A stretch of 64,000 nt of DNA from Todiramphus chloris collaris. Taxonomy: Eukaryota > Chordata > Aves > Coraciiformes > Alcedinidae. Where the stretch lies: assembly GCA_025345505.1 (NCBI GenBank), contig JANVCC010000077.1, positions 9,913,163 to 9,977,162 of the forward strand, written 5' to 3'. Shown here piece by piece: positions 34,901-42,410 of this stretch (the first letter of the stretch is position 1; every line of letters begins with the position of its first letter). Below the pieces are notes generated by a model. That model did not search any database and was not told where the DNA came from. It saw only the letters and a list, made by a program, of their open reading frames with translations. The position numbers and the translations under genes are program-made.

Positions 34901-35583
34901 GAACTTCCTTACTTTTTAGTGGTAAGGAAGAGAGGAAGACTATGGATATTTAATATAGTCTATTTACAAGAAAGTACCAGCCAGTTAGGAGAGAAGAATT
35001 AGAAAGTTGCTGATAGAACTGGCAAGGCTGAGTTTTAACATTGGGCTAGAAGGTGCAGTGAAGCAAGTAAAGGAAGAAAGCCTTGACAAGTAGTATGTAT
35101 CCTTTGTGAAATATGTTCAGGAGCCCATCACAGGCAGAAATGATATTTGAGATCATTTAAGTCAAATGAGTAACAGCAAAGAAATGGCTAGGGATGGGGA
35201 TTTCAAGTTGCAACATAGTGATGTAGAGAGGGCAGAGTGGGGAGAAAATGCAGTACAAAAAGGTAAAAGGTAAACGACTTGGGCCGTTAGCAGAAATAAT
35301 GCAAATCTGGTGAAGAATTGGAGCGTGAAGGAAGTTGGTAGAGAGGTAAGGGCACGTTCCTGAAAGATAAATACGAGTATGTAATCAATTGTGCAAACTT
35401 TCTAGAGAGCTGGAATGAGATGAAATGTGACTTACAAGAATTAGAACATGGACCATACTAAAACAACACTTAGTTTGGATTTTTTTTTTCTTCCTTTATA
35501 GGGGATCTGAAGACACTGCCCTGCTGTTTCTCAAAGAAATCTACAGGACTATGAATATCAATCCTGAGCAGCCACAGCATTGA
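13758..35583 (+). CDS. SEC23IP: SEC23IP (p125A), COPII-associated DDHD/SAM protein, complete, 18 coding exons
   Basis: Coding exons: 13758-13911, 17484-18010, 19459-19654, 20144-20337, 20680-20769, 21905-22025, 22363-22452, 23120-23261, 24533-24741, 25355-25473, 26450-26620, 26983-27078, 27272-27478, 28194-28349, 29109-29211, 30563-30748, 32312-32474 and 35502-35583. All phases agree and give 1001 residues, against 1000 in human. Layout: proline/glutamine-rich N-terminus (about 30-255, the SEC23-binding region in the family), WWE-like domain (about 259-347), lipase motif GHSLGS with the serine at about 573, SAM domain (about 645-700), DDHD domain (about 773-990). Known role: it links SEC23/SEC24 with SEC13/SEC31 at ER exit sites and binds PI4P through SAM-DDHD. 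It belongs to the phospholipase A1 family, although p125 itself shows little lipase activity. Confidence 0.98.
13912..17483 (+). other. SEC23IP intron 1
   Basis: A 3.6-kb first intron. Its first 300 bases still belong to the CpG island and the rest is AT-rich. It contains an ATT-type microsatellite (15688-15759). I see no transposon or exon that I can support. Confidence 0.75.
15688..15759. repeat. (TTA/ATT)n imperfect microsatellite
   Basis: About 72 bases of TTATTACTATTATTA-type triplets, with regular C interruptions that form a higher-order period. Confidence 0.95.
17484..18010 (+). CDS. SEC23IP: SEC23IP coding exon 2 (residues 52-227), proline-rich
   Basis: Acceptor GGTTTCGCAG, donor GTATAG. 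It opens [20 protein letters not shown] and continues with a Pro/Gln/Ser-rich low-complexity region that includes [20 protein letters not shown]. In p125 this region binds SEC23. The NPYRHT and SRANPY blocks are conserved; the linkers vary. Confidence 0.96.
18011..19458 (+). other. SEC23IP intron 2
   Basis: 1.45 kb of AT-rich non-coding DNA with short T runs and a four-unit GCT tract near 18835. No gene or repeat family is recognised. Confidence 0.6.
19459..19654 (+). CDS. SEC23IP: SEC23IP coding exon 3 (residues 228-292), start of WWE-like domain
   Basis: Acceptor TTTTCAG, donor GTAAGT, phase 1. It encodes [20 protein letters not shown], then [20 protein letters not shown] and [17 protein letters not shown]. 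The HWFYCKE...W pattern is the first half of the WWE-type domain shared with DDHD1/DDHD2. Confidence 0.96.
20144..20337 (+). CDS. SEC23IP: SEC23IP coding exon 4 (residues 293-357)
   Basis: Acceptor TGTCACAG, donor GTTAGT. It encodes [40 protein letters not shown] and [20 protein letters not shown], which complete the WWE-like fold. A downstream in-frame stop shows the coding end is at the donor. Confidence 0.96.
20680..20769 (+). CDS. SEC23IP: SEC23IP coding exon 5 (residues 358-387)
   Basis: Acceptor CTGTTTCAG, donor GTAATG. It encodes [20 protein letters not shown] and [10 protein letters not shown], conserved across vertebrate SEC23IP. Exactly 30 codons, phase 0 on both sides. Confidence 0.95.
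20770..21904 (+). other. SEC23IP intron 5
   Basis: AT-rich intron with a run of 21 T at 21763-21783. Nothing else is identifiable. Confidence 0.6.
21905..22025 (+). CDS. SEC23IP: SEC23IP coding exon 6 (residues 388-427)
   Basis: Acceptor CTTTTCAG, donor GTAGGT, phase 1. It encodes [20 protein letters not shown] and [20 protein letters not shown], the lead-in to the lipase core. Confidence 0.95.
22363..22452 (+). CDS. SEC23IP: SEC23IP coding exon 7 (residues 428-457), start of lipase-like core
   Basis: Acceptor TTTCTACAG, donor GTAAGT, phase 1. It encodes [20 protein letters not shown] and LRFRSIVEC. The hydrophobic strand followed by VHGIG is the typical alpha/beta-hydrolase entry of PA-PLA1 proteins. 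Confidence 0.96.
23120..23261 (+). CDS. SEC23IP: SEC23IP coding exon 8 (residues 458-504)
   Basis: Acceptor CTCTACAG, donor GTGAGT, phase 2. It encodes [40 protein letters not shown] and DATGVD; the FLPVHWHS block is a family signature. Confidence 0.96.
23262..24532 (+). other. SEC23IP intron 8
   Basis: 1.27 kb of non-coding DNA. No repeat family or RNA gene is recognised. Confidence 0.6.
24533..24741 (+). CDS. SEC23IP: SEC23IP coding exon 9 (residues 505-574), lipase motif
   Basis: Acceptor TGTTCCTAG, donor GTAATT. It encodes [60 protein letters not shown] and GVSVAGHSL. With the next exon this forms GHSLGS (the GXSXG lipase elbow), nucleophile serine at about residue 573. The motif is intact. 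The exon is richer in CpG codons than its neighbours. Confidence 0.97.
25355..25473 (+). CDS. SEC23IP: SEC23IP coding exon 10 (residues 575-614)
   Basis: Acceptor TTTTCAG, donor GTAACT. It encodes [20 protein letters not shown], where GSLILFDIL completes the lipase elbow and following helix, then [20 protein letters not shown], a linker that differs from mammals. Confidence 0.95.
25474..26449 (+). other. SEC23IP intron 10, containing a CR1 copy
   Basis: About 400 of the 976 bases are a CR1 LINE fragment (25650-26062). The rest is plain AT-rich intron. Confidence 0.8.
25650..26062 (+). mobile_element. CR1 LINE fragment: RT piece joined to 3' end
   Basis: The 5' part encodes a CR1 reverse-transcriptase segment ([17 protein letters not shown] ... 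[11 protein letters not shown], the latter being RT motif A). It then jumps to the CR1 3' end (ORF2 C-terminus around SLEVFKSR, then the ATTCTATGATTCTGTG tail). The middle of the RT is missing, so the copy is inactive. Confidence 0.93.
26450..26620 (+). CDS. SEC23IP: SEC23IP coding exon 11 (residues 615-671), start of SAM domain
   Basis: Acceptor TTTTGTTAAG, donor GTACAG. It opens [20 protein letters not shown], is acidic in the middle, then enters the SAM domain with [20 protein letters not shown] and RIDMESL. The acceptor has a purine-rich TAAG end but a good T-rich tract. Confidence 0.95.
26983..27078 (+). CDS. SEC23IP: SEC23IP coding exon 12 (residues 672-703), SAM domain end
   Basis: Acceptor TTCATTTTAG, donor GTAAAT. 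It encodes [20 protein letters not shown] and [12 protein letters not shown]. The [16 protein letters not shown] stretch is the last SAM helix, which in p125 takes part in oligomerisation and phosphoinositide binding together with DDHD. Confidence 0.96.
27272..27478 (+). CDS. SEC23IP: SEC23IP coding exon 13 (residues 704-772), Lys/Ala-rich linker
   Basis: Acceptor CTCAAAAG, donor GTGAGA. It encodes [20 protein letters not shown], a basic alanine-rich linker, then [20 protein letters not shown] and EFGTGQ, which leads into the DDHD domain. The linker diverges from mammals; the KRKLPVGA block is conserved. Confidence 0.95.
27479..28193 (+). other. SEC23IP intron 13
   Basis: 715 bases, very T/G-rich at the start (27538-27620) and otherwise AT-rich. 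Nothing else is recognised. Confidence 0.6.
28194..28349 (+). CDS. SEC23IP: SEC23IP coding exon 14 (residues 773-824), DDHD domain start
   Basis: Acceptor CTTGTAG, donor GTGAGT. It encodes [40 protein letters not shown] and [24 protein letters not shown] and FNIYHP are DDHD-domain signatures. Confidence 0.97.
28350..29108 (+). other. SEC23IP intron 14
   Basis: 759 bases of AT-rich non-coding DNA. No feature supported. Confidence 0.6.
29109..29211 (+). CDS. SEC23IP: SEC23IP coding exon 15 (residues 825-858)
   Basis: Acceptor CTTAACAG, donor GTAAAA, phase 1. It encodes [20 protein letters not shown] and [26 protein letters not shown], formed with exon 14, is the central DDHD motif. [10 protein letters not shown] is a basic patch of the kind linked with phosphoinositide binding. 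Confidence 0.96.
29212..30562 (+). other. SEC23IP intron 15
   Basis: 1.35 kb of AT-rich intron. I see no repeat family or RNA gene. Confidence 0.6.
30563..30748 (+). CDS. SEC23IP: SEC23IP coding exon 16 (residues 859-920)
   Basis: Acceptor TTATTTCTTAG, donor GTATGT, phase 1. It encodes [40 protein letters not shown] and [20 protein letters not shown], a long helical insert of the DDHD domain that is almost unchanged from mammals. A run of 18 T starts 13 bases past the donor. Confidence 0.97.
30749..32311 (+). other. SEC23IP intron 16, with an LTR-like insertion
   Basis: More than half of this 1.56-kb intron is an LTR-like repeat (30868-31797) in antisense orientation. A poly-T run lies at 30762-30779. 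Confidence 0.75.
30868..31797 (-). mobile_element. Probable avian endogenous-retrovirus solo LTR
   Basis: A compact, GC-richer block inside an AT-rich intron. It contains the recurring words CTGCTCCAGTGTGGGTCCC and TGCTCCAGCATGGGGTCCC, typical of a dispersed avian LTR-like repeat. On the minus strand an ATATTTAAGGGG TATA-like element sits at about 31617-31606. No retroviral gene is present and edges and target duplication are not resolved, so a solo LTR is the simplest reading. The long open frames in this block are repeat-derived. Confidence 0.55.
32312..32474 (+). CDS. SEC23IP: SEC23IP coding exon 17 (residues 921-974)
   Basis: Acceptor TTTAATTTTAG, donor GTAAGA, phase 2. It encodes [40 protein letters not shown] and [26 protein letters not shown] carries the last DDHD-motif residues. 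Confidence 0.97.
32475..35501 (+). other. SEC23IP intron 17
   Basis: 3.0 kb, the last and second-longest intron. It is mostly AT-rich, with a short GC-richer block at 34055-34150 of unknown origin. No gene or repeat family is supported. Confidence 0.6.
35502..35583 (+). CDS. SEC23IP: SEC23IP coding exon 18 (residues 975-1001) and stop
   Basis: Acceptor CCTTTATAG. It encodes [20 protein letters not shown] and PEQPQH, then TGA at 35581-35583. The C-terminus matches the mammalian protein residue for residue except for a few conservative changes. Confidence 0.97.
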
Positions 35584-35712
35584 TGTATAGGAACACAAAT
35601 TTGTGAGTTTGTTTTAATACAACTTAGGTACTCGTATCAAATTCAGCTGCAACTTAGATGTCTTTACTTTCCCTTTTTCCTCTGAAGTTTTAATTATGAA
35701 GCAGGCAGCTGC

Positions 35713-35826
35713 AAAGTGTCATTTAGATTTCAAAAAACAATTTATAGACTTAAATGCAGGAGAGGCATTAAAGTGTCATTTATATTTCAAAAAACAATTT
35801 ATAGACTTAAATGCAGGAGAGGCATT
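35713..35826. repeat. 57-bp tandem duplication in SEC23IP 3' UTR
   Basis: Two adjacent copies, 35713-35769 and 35770-35826, beginning AAAGTGTCATTTA, differ at one base (G or T at position 14). The near-identity indicates a recent duplication. Confidence 0.97.
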
Positions 35827-37587
35827 TAAGTTCAGCATTGAGTTCTGCCCCCCTCTTTGTTCCCAAATGATATCTGACGTTAGATTTTTAGTTACGGGAT
35901 ATTAATTGCCAGTACAAATATGTCCAAATATATGGTCTTTCTTTATTGTGTTTCTTCCCTAGTTCAGTTGTTCAGTGGAATGTTCAAGTATAGGAAACGT
36001 GATGTATTTCTCTGTTTTTCAGAAGAACTGATAATGCCCAGGTAGAAGAATAGCCAGTGTGAAGAGATATACTTGACATTTCAGAGGAATATTCTACCTA
36101 TCTGTGACTGCTACCATACAGTTTTAGTATTCTTTTGTAACAGAATGTTTCTGATGGTCAGTTGATAGCATTTTTTTAAAAATGAACTATTGTAAGCTGA
36201 TCAAATGCATTTTTATTTTTATTTCTTTTAAAGCATGGGCACATAATAGGAAAAAGGTGCTGTTTGGCTGCACAGATCTGTCAGTGGAGTATCAGTTACC
36301 ACAACGGTTTACGTAGAGTCTCAAGTCATAGTTGCAGATTTCTTTTTCTTTCTTTTTCCTTTGCTTTTATTTCTTTATTATTTCTTTATGACCACTTAAG
36401 TTGAAATCATATTAAGCTTATTGCCAGAGAAAATAACTTTCAGTCTCATCTGGGGGGAGGGGGAGGAGGTAATGGGTTGTGATAATTTATCACCACAAAG
36501 CTACGAGTGGGTTTGGTGCTTTGCTTCAGCAGACACTGGGATAATTGTATTTTTCATTGAGAACTACCCAGATGGAGGATGGTTTAGCAGGATGTCATGC
36601 AACAAAGCACAGTCAAGGAAGTCCATGTGATTGTAATACCATTAGGAATTTCTCAGAACTCTTAGCGTTTTCTTGACTGAACAGAATTTGAGATAAGGAT
36701 TCAAATCCTGGGAACTTAAATGAGAGGGCAGGTTGGGCCCACTGGGATGCACTCGATGACAGTTGGTATCTTGGGAAGGCTGCGTCCTACAAGACCAGGA
36801 TCTCTTTCACATGAGAAAAAATGTCTAAATATGCTGTGTGAAATATTATTGCCTAAGTCTCACAGTAAGGAAGAGGAAAATTTTCCCCTAGTGTTAGCTG
36901 GTAGTCAGATAGGGCTGGCACGTGGGTTTTTTCCTTTATTCTAATAGGCAATTTGTGTCCAGAAACAGTATATTTCAGGAACTTGTTGTATTAAAAATTG
37001 CTAAAAACTTGAATGGTTTTTCAGATCTTCCGAGTCCTCTTGAAGTTGAATGTAGGAATATTTAATTTTATTGGTACTACTGCAGGAATAGAATACTTGC
37101 TATATTTCATATTTCCCATATGTGCATGTTCTGTTTTCTCTACACAGCCATTCCTGTGGCCTCGATGGACCCGGTGAAAAAGGCTCTGAAGCGCGGCTGG
37201 AATTTTCATAGTATACAGATGACAGAATAAGAATCAGACTTTTTTTTTTTTTTTCCCTGCCAGTCCTGAACTTGCTCAGATTCTACCTTTTTGTGTCACT
37301 TCAAGAGAACTTAAATTTTGAGCTGATCAGTACTGTCATTCAAGACATGGGTGGAATGACACAATTTTGATCTTTAATCAGTATAATTGTACAGTTGCCA
37401 AGTATAAAGTGATCGCCGAAGTTTTTTTTGGCATGCAAGTCATTACTTTTCTCCTTCAGCTATCCTGTCTCAGCTGGCTGTCAAACAGGCTTTGCCTATC
37501 GAGGCAGCATGTCCTTATTAAAGAGGACTTGTTGAGAAGCAGCAGTAATCTGCTGCTCTTGACACTTTTGTTGGTCCACCTTTTAAA

Positions 37588-37593
37588 AATAAA
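37588..37593 (+). terminator. Candidate polyadenylation signal AATAAA
   Basis: AATAAA in the context TTTTAAAAATAAAATGTG, 2.0 kb after the SEC23IP stop. It is a plausible end of the long 3' UTR; other weaker ATTAAA-type sites follow. Confidence 0.45.
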
Positions 37594-37610
37594 ATGTGAA
37601 CTGTAGTTAA

Positions 37611-38369
37611 ACCATCTTTAATACGGATTACACAAACCAGTTCATATTTACTGAAAACTAGCAACCAGAATCATTTTCTTACTATTGTAAGTGTGATGGA
37701 GATTATTTTATAAAGACCTTTTTAAGCCTCTGTTAAGAGTTTTATTGTGGGTTGTTTTGGTTTTGGTTTTTTTTCCCAAGTAAAAATGAACTTTGACTTT
37801 GAAAATGTTAGAAGTTTGTTACGGCTAGTTCAGTGTTCGTGTCCCCTGAAATGAAGAACAATTAAAAATAACATTTTTGGTCTGGTAATGAAGGTAATTG
37901 TAGTGAAACTAGGCTACAGTTGTGAGAACTAAAAATACTTTGACCTTGCTGTTTAATATCTCAAAACAAATAATGCAAATAGAGGAATCTGAATCTTATG
38001 GGTGCTAGACAATAGTCTAGGTCCAGACCTGCAATCAAGACTCTGTTTTCATGTAGTGAGTTGAGATGAATTGGGTAATATGAAATCCTTTGAATTCATG
38101 TCTCAGAATACTGAGCTTCTGTAGCTTTCCTCTGGCTTCAACTTACATGCAATTTGTGGCTTTTCTTAATATTAGTGAATTAACCTTACTACTGACTATT
38201 TGCCTCTGTTATTGCAGTAAATGAATTTTCAAATGCAGTATGGTTTTTTTTTCCCTTGATATATGTAAAATACACGTTCTTGTGTATATATTTTGGTTAT
38301 TATAATTAAAAATACCTTACTTCCAGTGAGTCTTGACAACAAGATTTTGTATTTTATCACACAAAATAC
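37611..38369. other. Intergenic AT-rich DNA after SEC23IP
   Basis: No gene is visible. It may still belong to a longer alternative 3' UTR, since ATTAAA occurs near 38306. Confidence 0.5.
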
Positions 38370-38720
38370 ATTGGAAGGGACCTCTGGAGAGGTCACTTAG
38401 TCCAACTCTGCTTCTCCAGGCAGGGGTGGCTCAGGGCCTTGTTCACAGAGATCCTTCACCTCTTGGGGCCCTGTTCTGATGTGTGACTACCATGACTGCA
38501 AATTCTTTTCTAATACACAATTGGAATTTCCCAGTTGGAGCTTCTCTCTGTTGCCTCTTGTGCTTTCCCAGTGCATTTTCAAGAATGTCTGTCTTCTCTT
38601 GTGCTCTCACATTACATAGTTGAGGACAGCAAGACGTTTGGCTTCTCAAGACTAAGAGCTTTCCTTGACATCATCTTGCATGCCCTGTGCTGTGACCCTG
38701 TAGTCATCTTGGGACTTTCC
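38370..38720 (-). mobile_element. Degraded CR1 LINE 3' end
   Basis: The plus strand starts ATTGGAAGGGACCTCTGGAG and continues GTCACTTAGTCCAACTCTGC, the reverse complement of a CR1 3' region, followed by eroded CR1-like words (TTGCCTCTTGTG). The right edge is approximate. Confidence 0.75.
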
Positions 38721-38890
38721 ACTTGACTCACTTTAGTTTATCAAAGCCCATCTTGTTTGGGAAGCAAGTTTGCTGAGGGAAACTTTATCCAAAACAAATG
38801 TGTTTGTAAATTGACCTCTGAAGACAGTTTTCTAAGCTTTACAGTCTGCTTTATTAGCTAGAATTTAAATAATATATTGAAACAAAACCA

Positions 38891-38893
<3 letters not shown>

Positions 38894-38926
<33 letters not shown>

Positions 38927-39026
38927 NNNNNNNNNNNNNNNNNNNNNNNNNNNNNNNNNNNNNNNNNNNNNNNNNNNNNNNNNNNNNNNNNNNNNNNNNN
39001 NNNNNNNNNNNNNNNNNNNNNNNNNN

Positions 39027-39065
<39 letters not shown>
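38894..39065. other. Assembly gap (100 N) inside a poly-A tract
   Basis: 33 A, then exactly 100 N (38927-39026), then 39 A. The round number indicates a placeholder of unknown size. Open frames crossing it are artefacts. Confidence 0.98.
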
Positions 39066-39067
<2 letters not shown>

Positions 39068-42000
39068 ATTAAACCAAATAAAACAACAACAAACAAAAAA
39101 CAGAACCCCAAAAGCAACAAAAAGAAAAAACACCAAAAAAACCCCCAGAACCTACTGGCCCCATTTTCATCTTAACTACCACAGCGTGGGAGGTTACATA
39201 CACTTCTGTTTCTCTGTGCACCACTGGGTAATATGGTGAATATGCTTAAATAGCTCTGACAGTGTCTTTTCCCTTGCAGTTCTAGTTATATAAATAAAAA
39301 TTTCACTGTAACTACAGGAACTGGCAATTCCTACATCTTAAAAGCAAACCAAAGTTCAGATGTTAAGGAAAGAAAAATGACAATGTGGCCAATGATTCTA
39401 TAAAACAAAAACTGTAAACCAAAGGGAGTTTAAAGTGTGAATTTATATCTGCTGCAGATGTACGAATTACTTCCTCAGCAGAAATCTTCCTAGCCTGCTG
39501 CAACAACTTGTTAGGCAGATCATAAACAGACCTTGATCTATGCTATTGTAGGTTTGTGGTTTCTTTATTTTGATTGTTCTAAATAGGAGTACTAGGCATT
39601 ATAATCCATAATTAAATAGACAATGCTAATTAAACTTTAATTCATCCATATAAAAAAATTGGAAATCTCTGCCATTTTTCATCAGTACTGAAAAAGCAGC
39701 TTCTTAAAAACAAGATTGTCTGGAAGGTGATTTTATTTTTTTTGTTTTATTTTTTTAAAATCTAAATACCTGTGTAGAAGGGTATAATAGCACAGGAAAA
39801 GGAGGGGAAATGAAATCACCTATGCCATAGTGCTAGGAATTACAACCCTCACACTGCAACTCTGATTCTGCCCTGCCTTTTCTTTTGATCTGCTCATGTC
39901 AATATGAAAGTGTTTTCAAACAAAACCCAGTGTACTACTTCAGACCTTCAAACTTGCATTCTGGCTCTGGAGACCCTGCAGGAGAAAAGAGGATTGGAAG
40001 TTTAAGGTGAAACTCTCTAAATTAAGCTATTGAAAAATAGCTAGAGGAGGAAGGGATGGGAAAGGAACATCTGGCGTGGGCTGGTGGGAGTGGTTAAGCA
40101 ACAACAAGCTGCTCTAGGAAATGCTGCAGTCAGAGAACACAGGTCACCTGGGGCCAGGAATGAGATGCTCTAACTAATGCCACCAGTGTTCTGGCCTGCC
40201 CATGAGAGACTTGACTCCTTCATCCCAGCAGCTGAAGATGGCTGAGCTGCTTGGATCAGTATTTCCTACAATAAACACATTCATGCTACGTGTTCTCCGG
40301 AGGATCTTCCCACCTTGATGCTCACTCCCTTGCTGCTTTAGTGCAGTCTGGCTTTTATAATGGGATCCTATCTCTGTGCCCTCCTGTCTGTCTGAAGACT
40401 TCTGATGAGACACATCGCTTCATGGAGTCAAAGTGTTGCAAAGCAAATGCCTTCACTTTCCTCCTGTGAGGAAGCTGCTGCGTTGAAGGGCGTGCAGTGC
40501 TCCCAGGTAAGCACACAGGTAATATCCTGTTGATCTTTATAGCTGCAAATCTGCTAAATTGCACTTTTTTTTTTTTAATAAGTTAACTGAAGGATGAAAG
40601 TGCTCTGGTTGACTTTTCCACAAGTATTTCATCCACGTAGCATTACAACAGAGAACATGTGTGGGAACTGAAGGTTGTTGCCAAGTTCCCTAAAGGCACA
40701 GAAGCAGTGAAGGAGGGCACAAACAGAAAAACTACAGTGTACAGAATGAATTGAAAGGAAAAAAACCCACAGAAAAGGGCAAAACTAATTGGTGTCCACT
40801 GAAAAGTCACACCTTTCCAGATACTCCTTTCATATGCTAATTCAGACTCTGATACAGCCCAGTTTTGCATTGAGGCCTCTTGTGGAAAATTCATTTGCAG
40901 GTGGAAATTTTTCTGAATAAACTCCAAGGAAAAAAATGGAGAGAGAATCTCTGAGAAAACCAACACCTTTCCAGAAAGTTCCCATTGCATTGAAAACTTT
41001 AGTTCTTTTGAAAAACCTTTTGCCCCTTGCTTGTCTCCTGCTGTTTGAGGAGCCATTCCCTCTGCCAGCAGTGAGGTTTTTCTCTGCTCTGGGAACGCCT
41101 CCTCGTACATCTCTTTGCAAAAGAAGCACAGTCAAATAATTTCTCCTTGTACCAGGACGTGTCTTGCATAACACTGAACATTTTCAGTAACTGTGCTTCT
41201 AGAGCTGATCTGGTGCTTTCCCGATGGATATTGTATTAATATTTATAATTCTGTGTCTGCAGGATGACAGATGTGTTACAAACTCTGTCTGAAACGCTAT
41301 TTCCAGAACAGTATTCTCTCTGAGTCCTCCCGGTATGTGATAAGATTTTTGTGTGGGTTTCTTTGGTTGTTTTGGGGTTTTTTTTTTTTGTGATGAATAA
41401 TAAAATCTAGTATTTCATTTTTCCTTAAAAATGATCAGCAGTTGGTGCCAGTGTGCTAGCTGGTGTATTCAAATACAACAGGAGTGGGCATTCCTCAGAC
41501 TGAGCTAAGTATTCTTGGACTTTTTTAAATCATCACTTTGACCTAGGATGTGTTCCCCAGTGTTTAAATAAAAAATGCCATGAATTCTTGCTTAATAATG
41601 GGAAATACTATTCCAAATACCTCTTGCCATTTCAGTACCCCTGGTGTATCTGTATTTAACTGAACTGGTGTAATTCATTGACAGTTTGATTTAATGGGAG
41701 CAGTCTTTCAGACTCTTGTAACAGCAACTCTTAAAATACAAACTTGGCTTTAGATTCCTCTCTGATTTTCATAATTCTAAATCAGGGTTAGCTTTCCAGG
41801 GGTGAATGGAACTTCTCCAGTGTAGATACAGTTACAAACAGACCTGCTGGGACTCAGCATTTCAGCGACTCCGTGAGGCTTTGGGGGTTTTTATTCACTT
41901 CAGACACAGATTGCTGGCAGTGTCTTTTAAAGAATTACCATTTTCCCAGGGTGATAGGAAGGAGGTGAGTGAAAGGAGAAGACAGGCTCTGGGTACCGCA

Positions 42001-42204
42001 CAGCTCCTGGAGTCCTCCCAGACAGCATAGGGAAGGAAGCTGAGGAAAAGATGAGGATAGCTACAGTTAGCCAGGATCTGGTACATCAAAACTAAAAGTC
42101 ATTTAGTGCATCGTTGACCCTGCCTGTGGTATTTTGACCGGAGAACCTCAAAGTATATGAACCTTATGTTCTTTCACTGCATGATGCAAACAGTGGGAAA
42201 GCAA
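39066..42204. other. Intergenic DNA, no gene seen
   Basis: The first 90 bases are A/C-rich low complexity continuing from the gap. The rest is unique-looking, moderately AT-rich DNA. The longest open frame (155 codons, minus, 40643-41110) has no recognisable domain or conserved motif and I do not call it a gene. Confidence 0.6.
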
Positions 42205-42410
42205 GAGCATTCACACAATCACCAGGAGCCCAAGGACCTTTCCTGTAGAGCTGCTTTCCTGCTGGTCAGCCCTGAGCCTGAGCAGGTGCCTGGGGTTTTT
42301 CATCCCAGTATGCAAGGCTTTGTAGTTGCCTTTGCTGTACTTCATGAGGCTTCCCTTTGCCTGTTTCTCCAGGCTGTTGAGGTCCCTTCTGACTAGCAGC
42401 ACAGCCACCA
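42205..42410 (-). mobile_element. CR1-like interspersed repeat fragment
   Basis: Contains AGGACCTTTCCTGTAGAGCT, TGCTTTCCTGCTGGTCAGCC, TTCATGAGGCTTCCCTTTGC and TTTCTCCAGGCTGTTGAGGT, word order that I associate with an old avian CR1-type fragment. It is diverged and its edges are approximate. Confidence 0.5.

Larger units (their letters stand above)
35584..37610 (+). other. SEC23IP 3' UTR (end inferred)
   Basis: AT-rich sequence following the stop codon, with no splice-dependent continuation of the coding frame. AATAAA at 37588-37593 is the best polyadenylation signal I see, and a GT-rich stretch at 37747-37776 could serve as a downstream element. The 3' end is inferred, not shown. It includes a 57-bp tandem duplication and an odd CpG-rich short ORF (37148-37230). 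Confidence 0.55.

Noticed and set aside
38854-39239. Open frames of poly-Lys or poly-Phe crossing the N gap
   Set aside because: They are artefacts of the poly-A runs and the placeholder Ns.
40643-41110. 155-codon minus-strand ORF, the longest in the intergenic part
   Set aside because: It has no recognisable domain, no clear splice or promoter context, and is within what chance allows over 25 kb.
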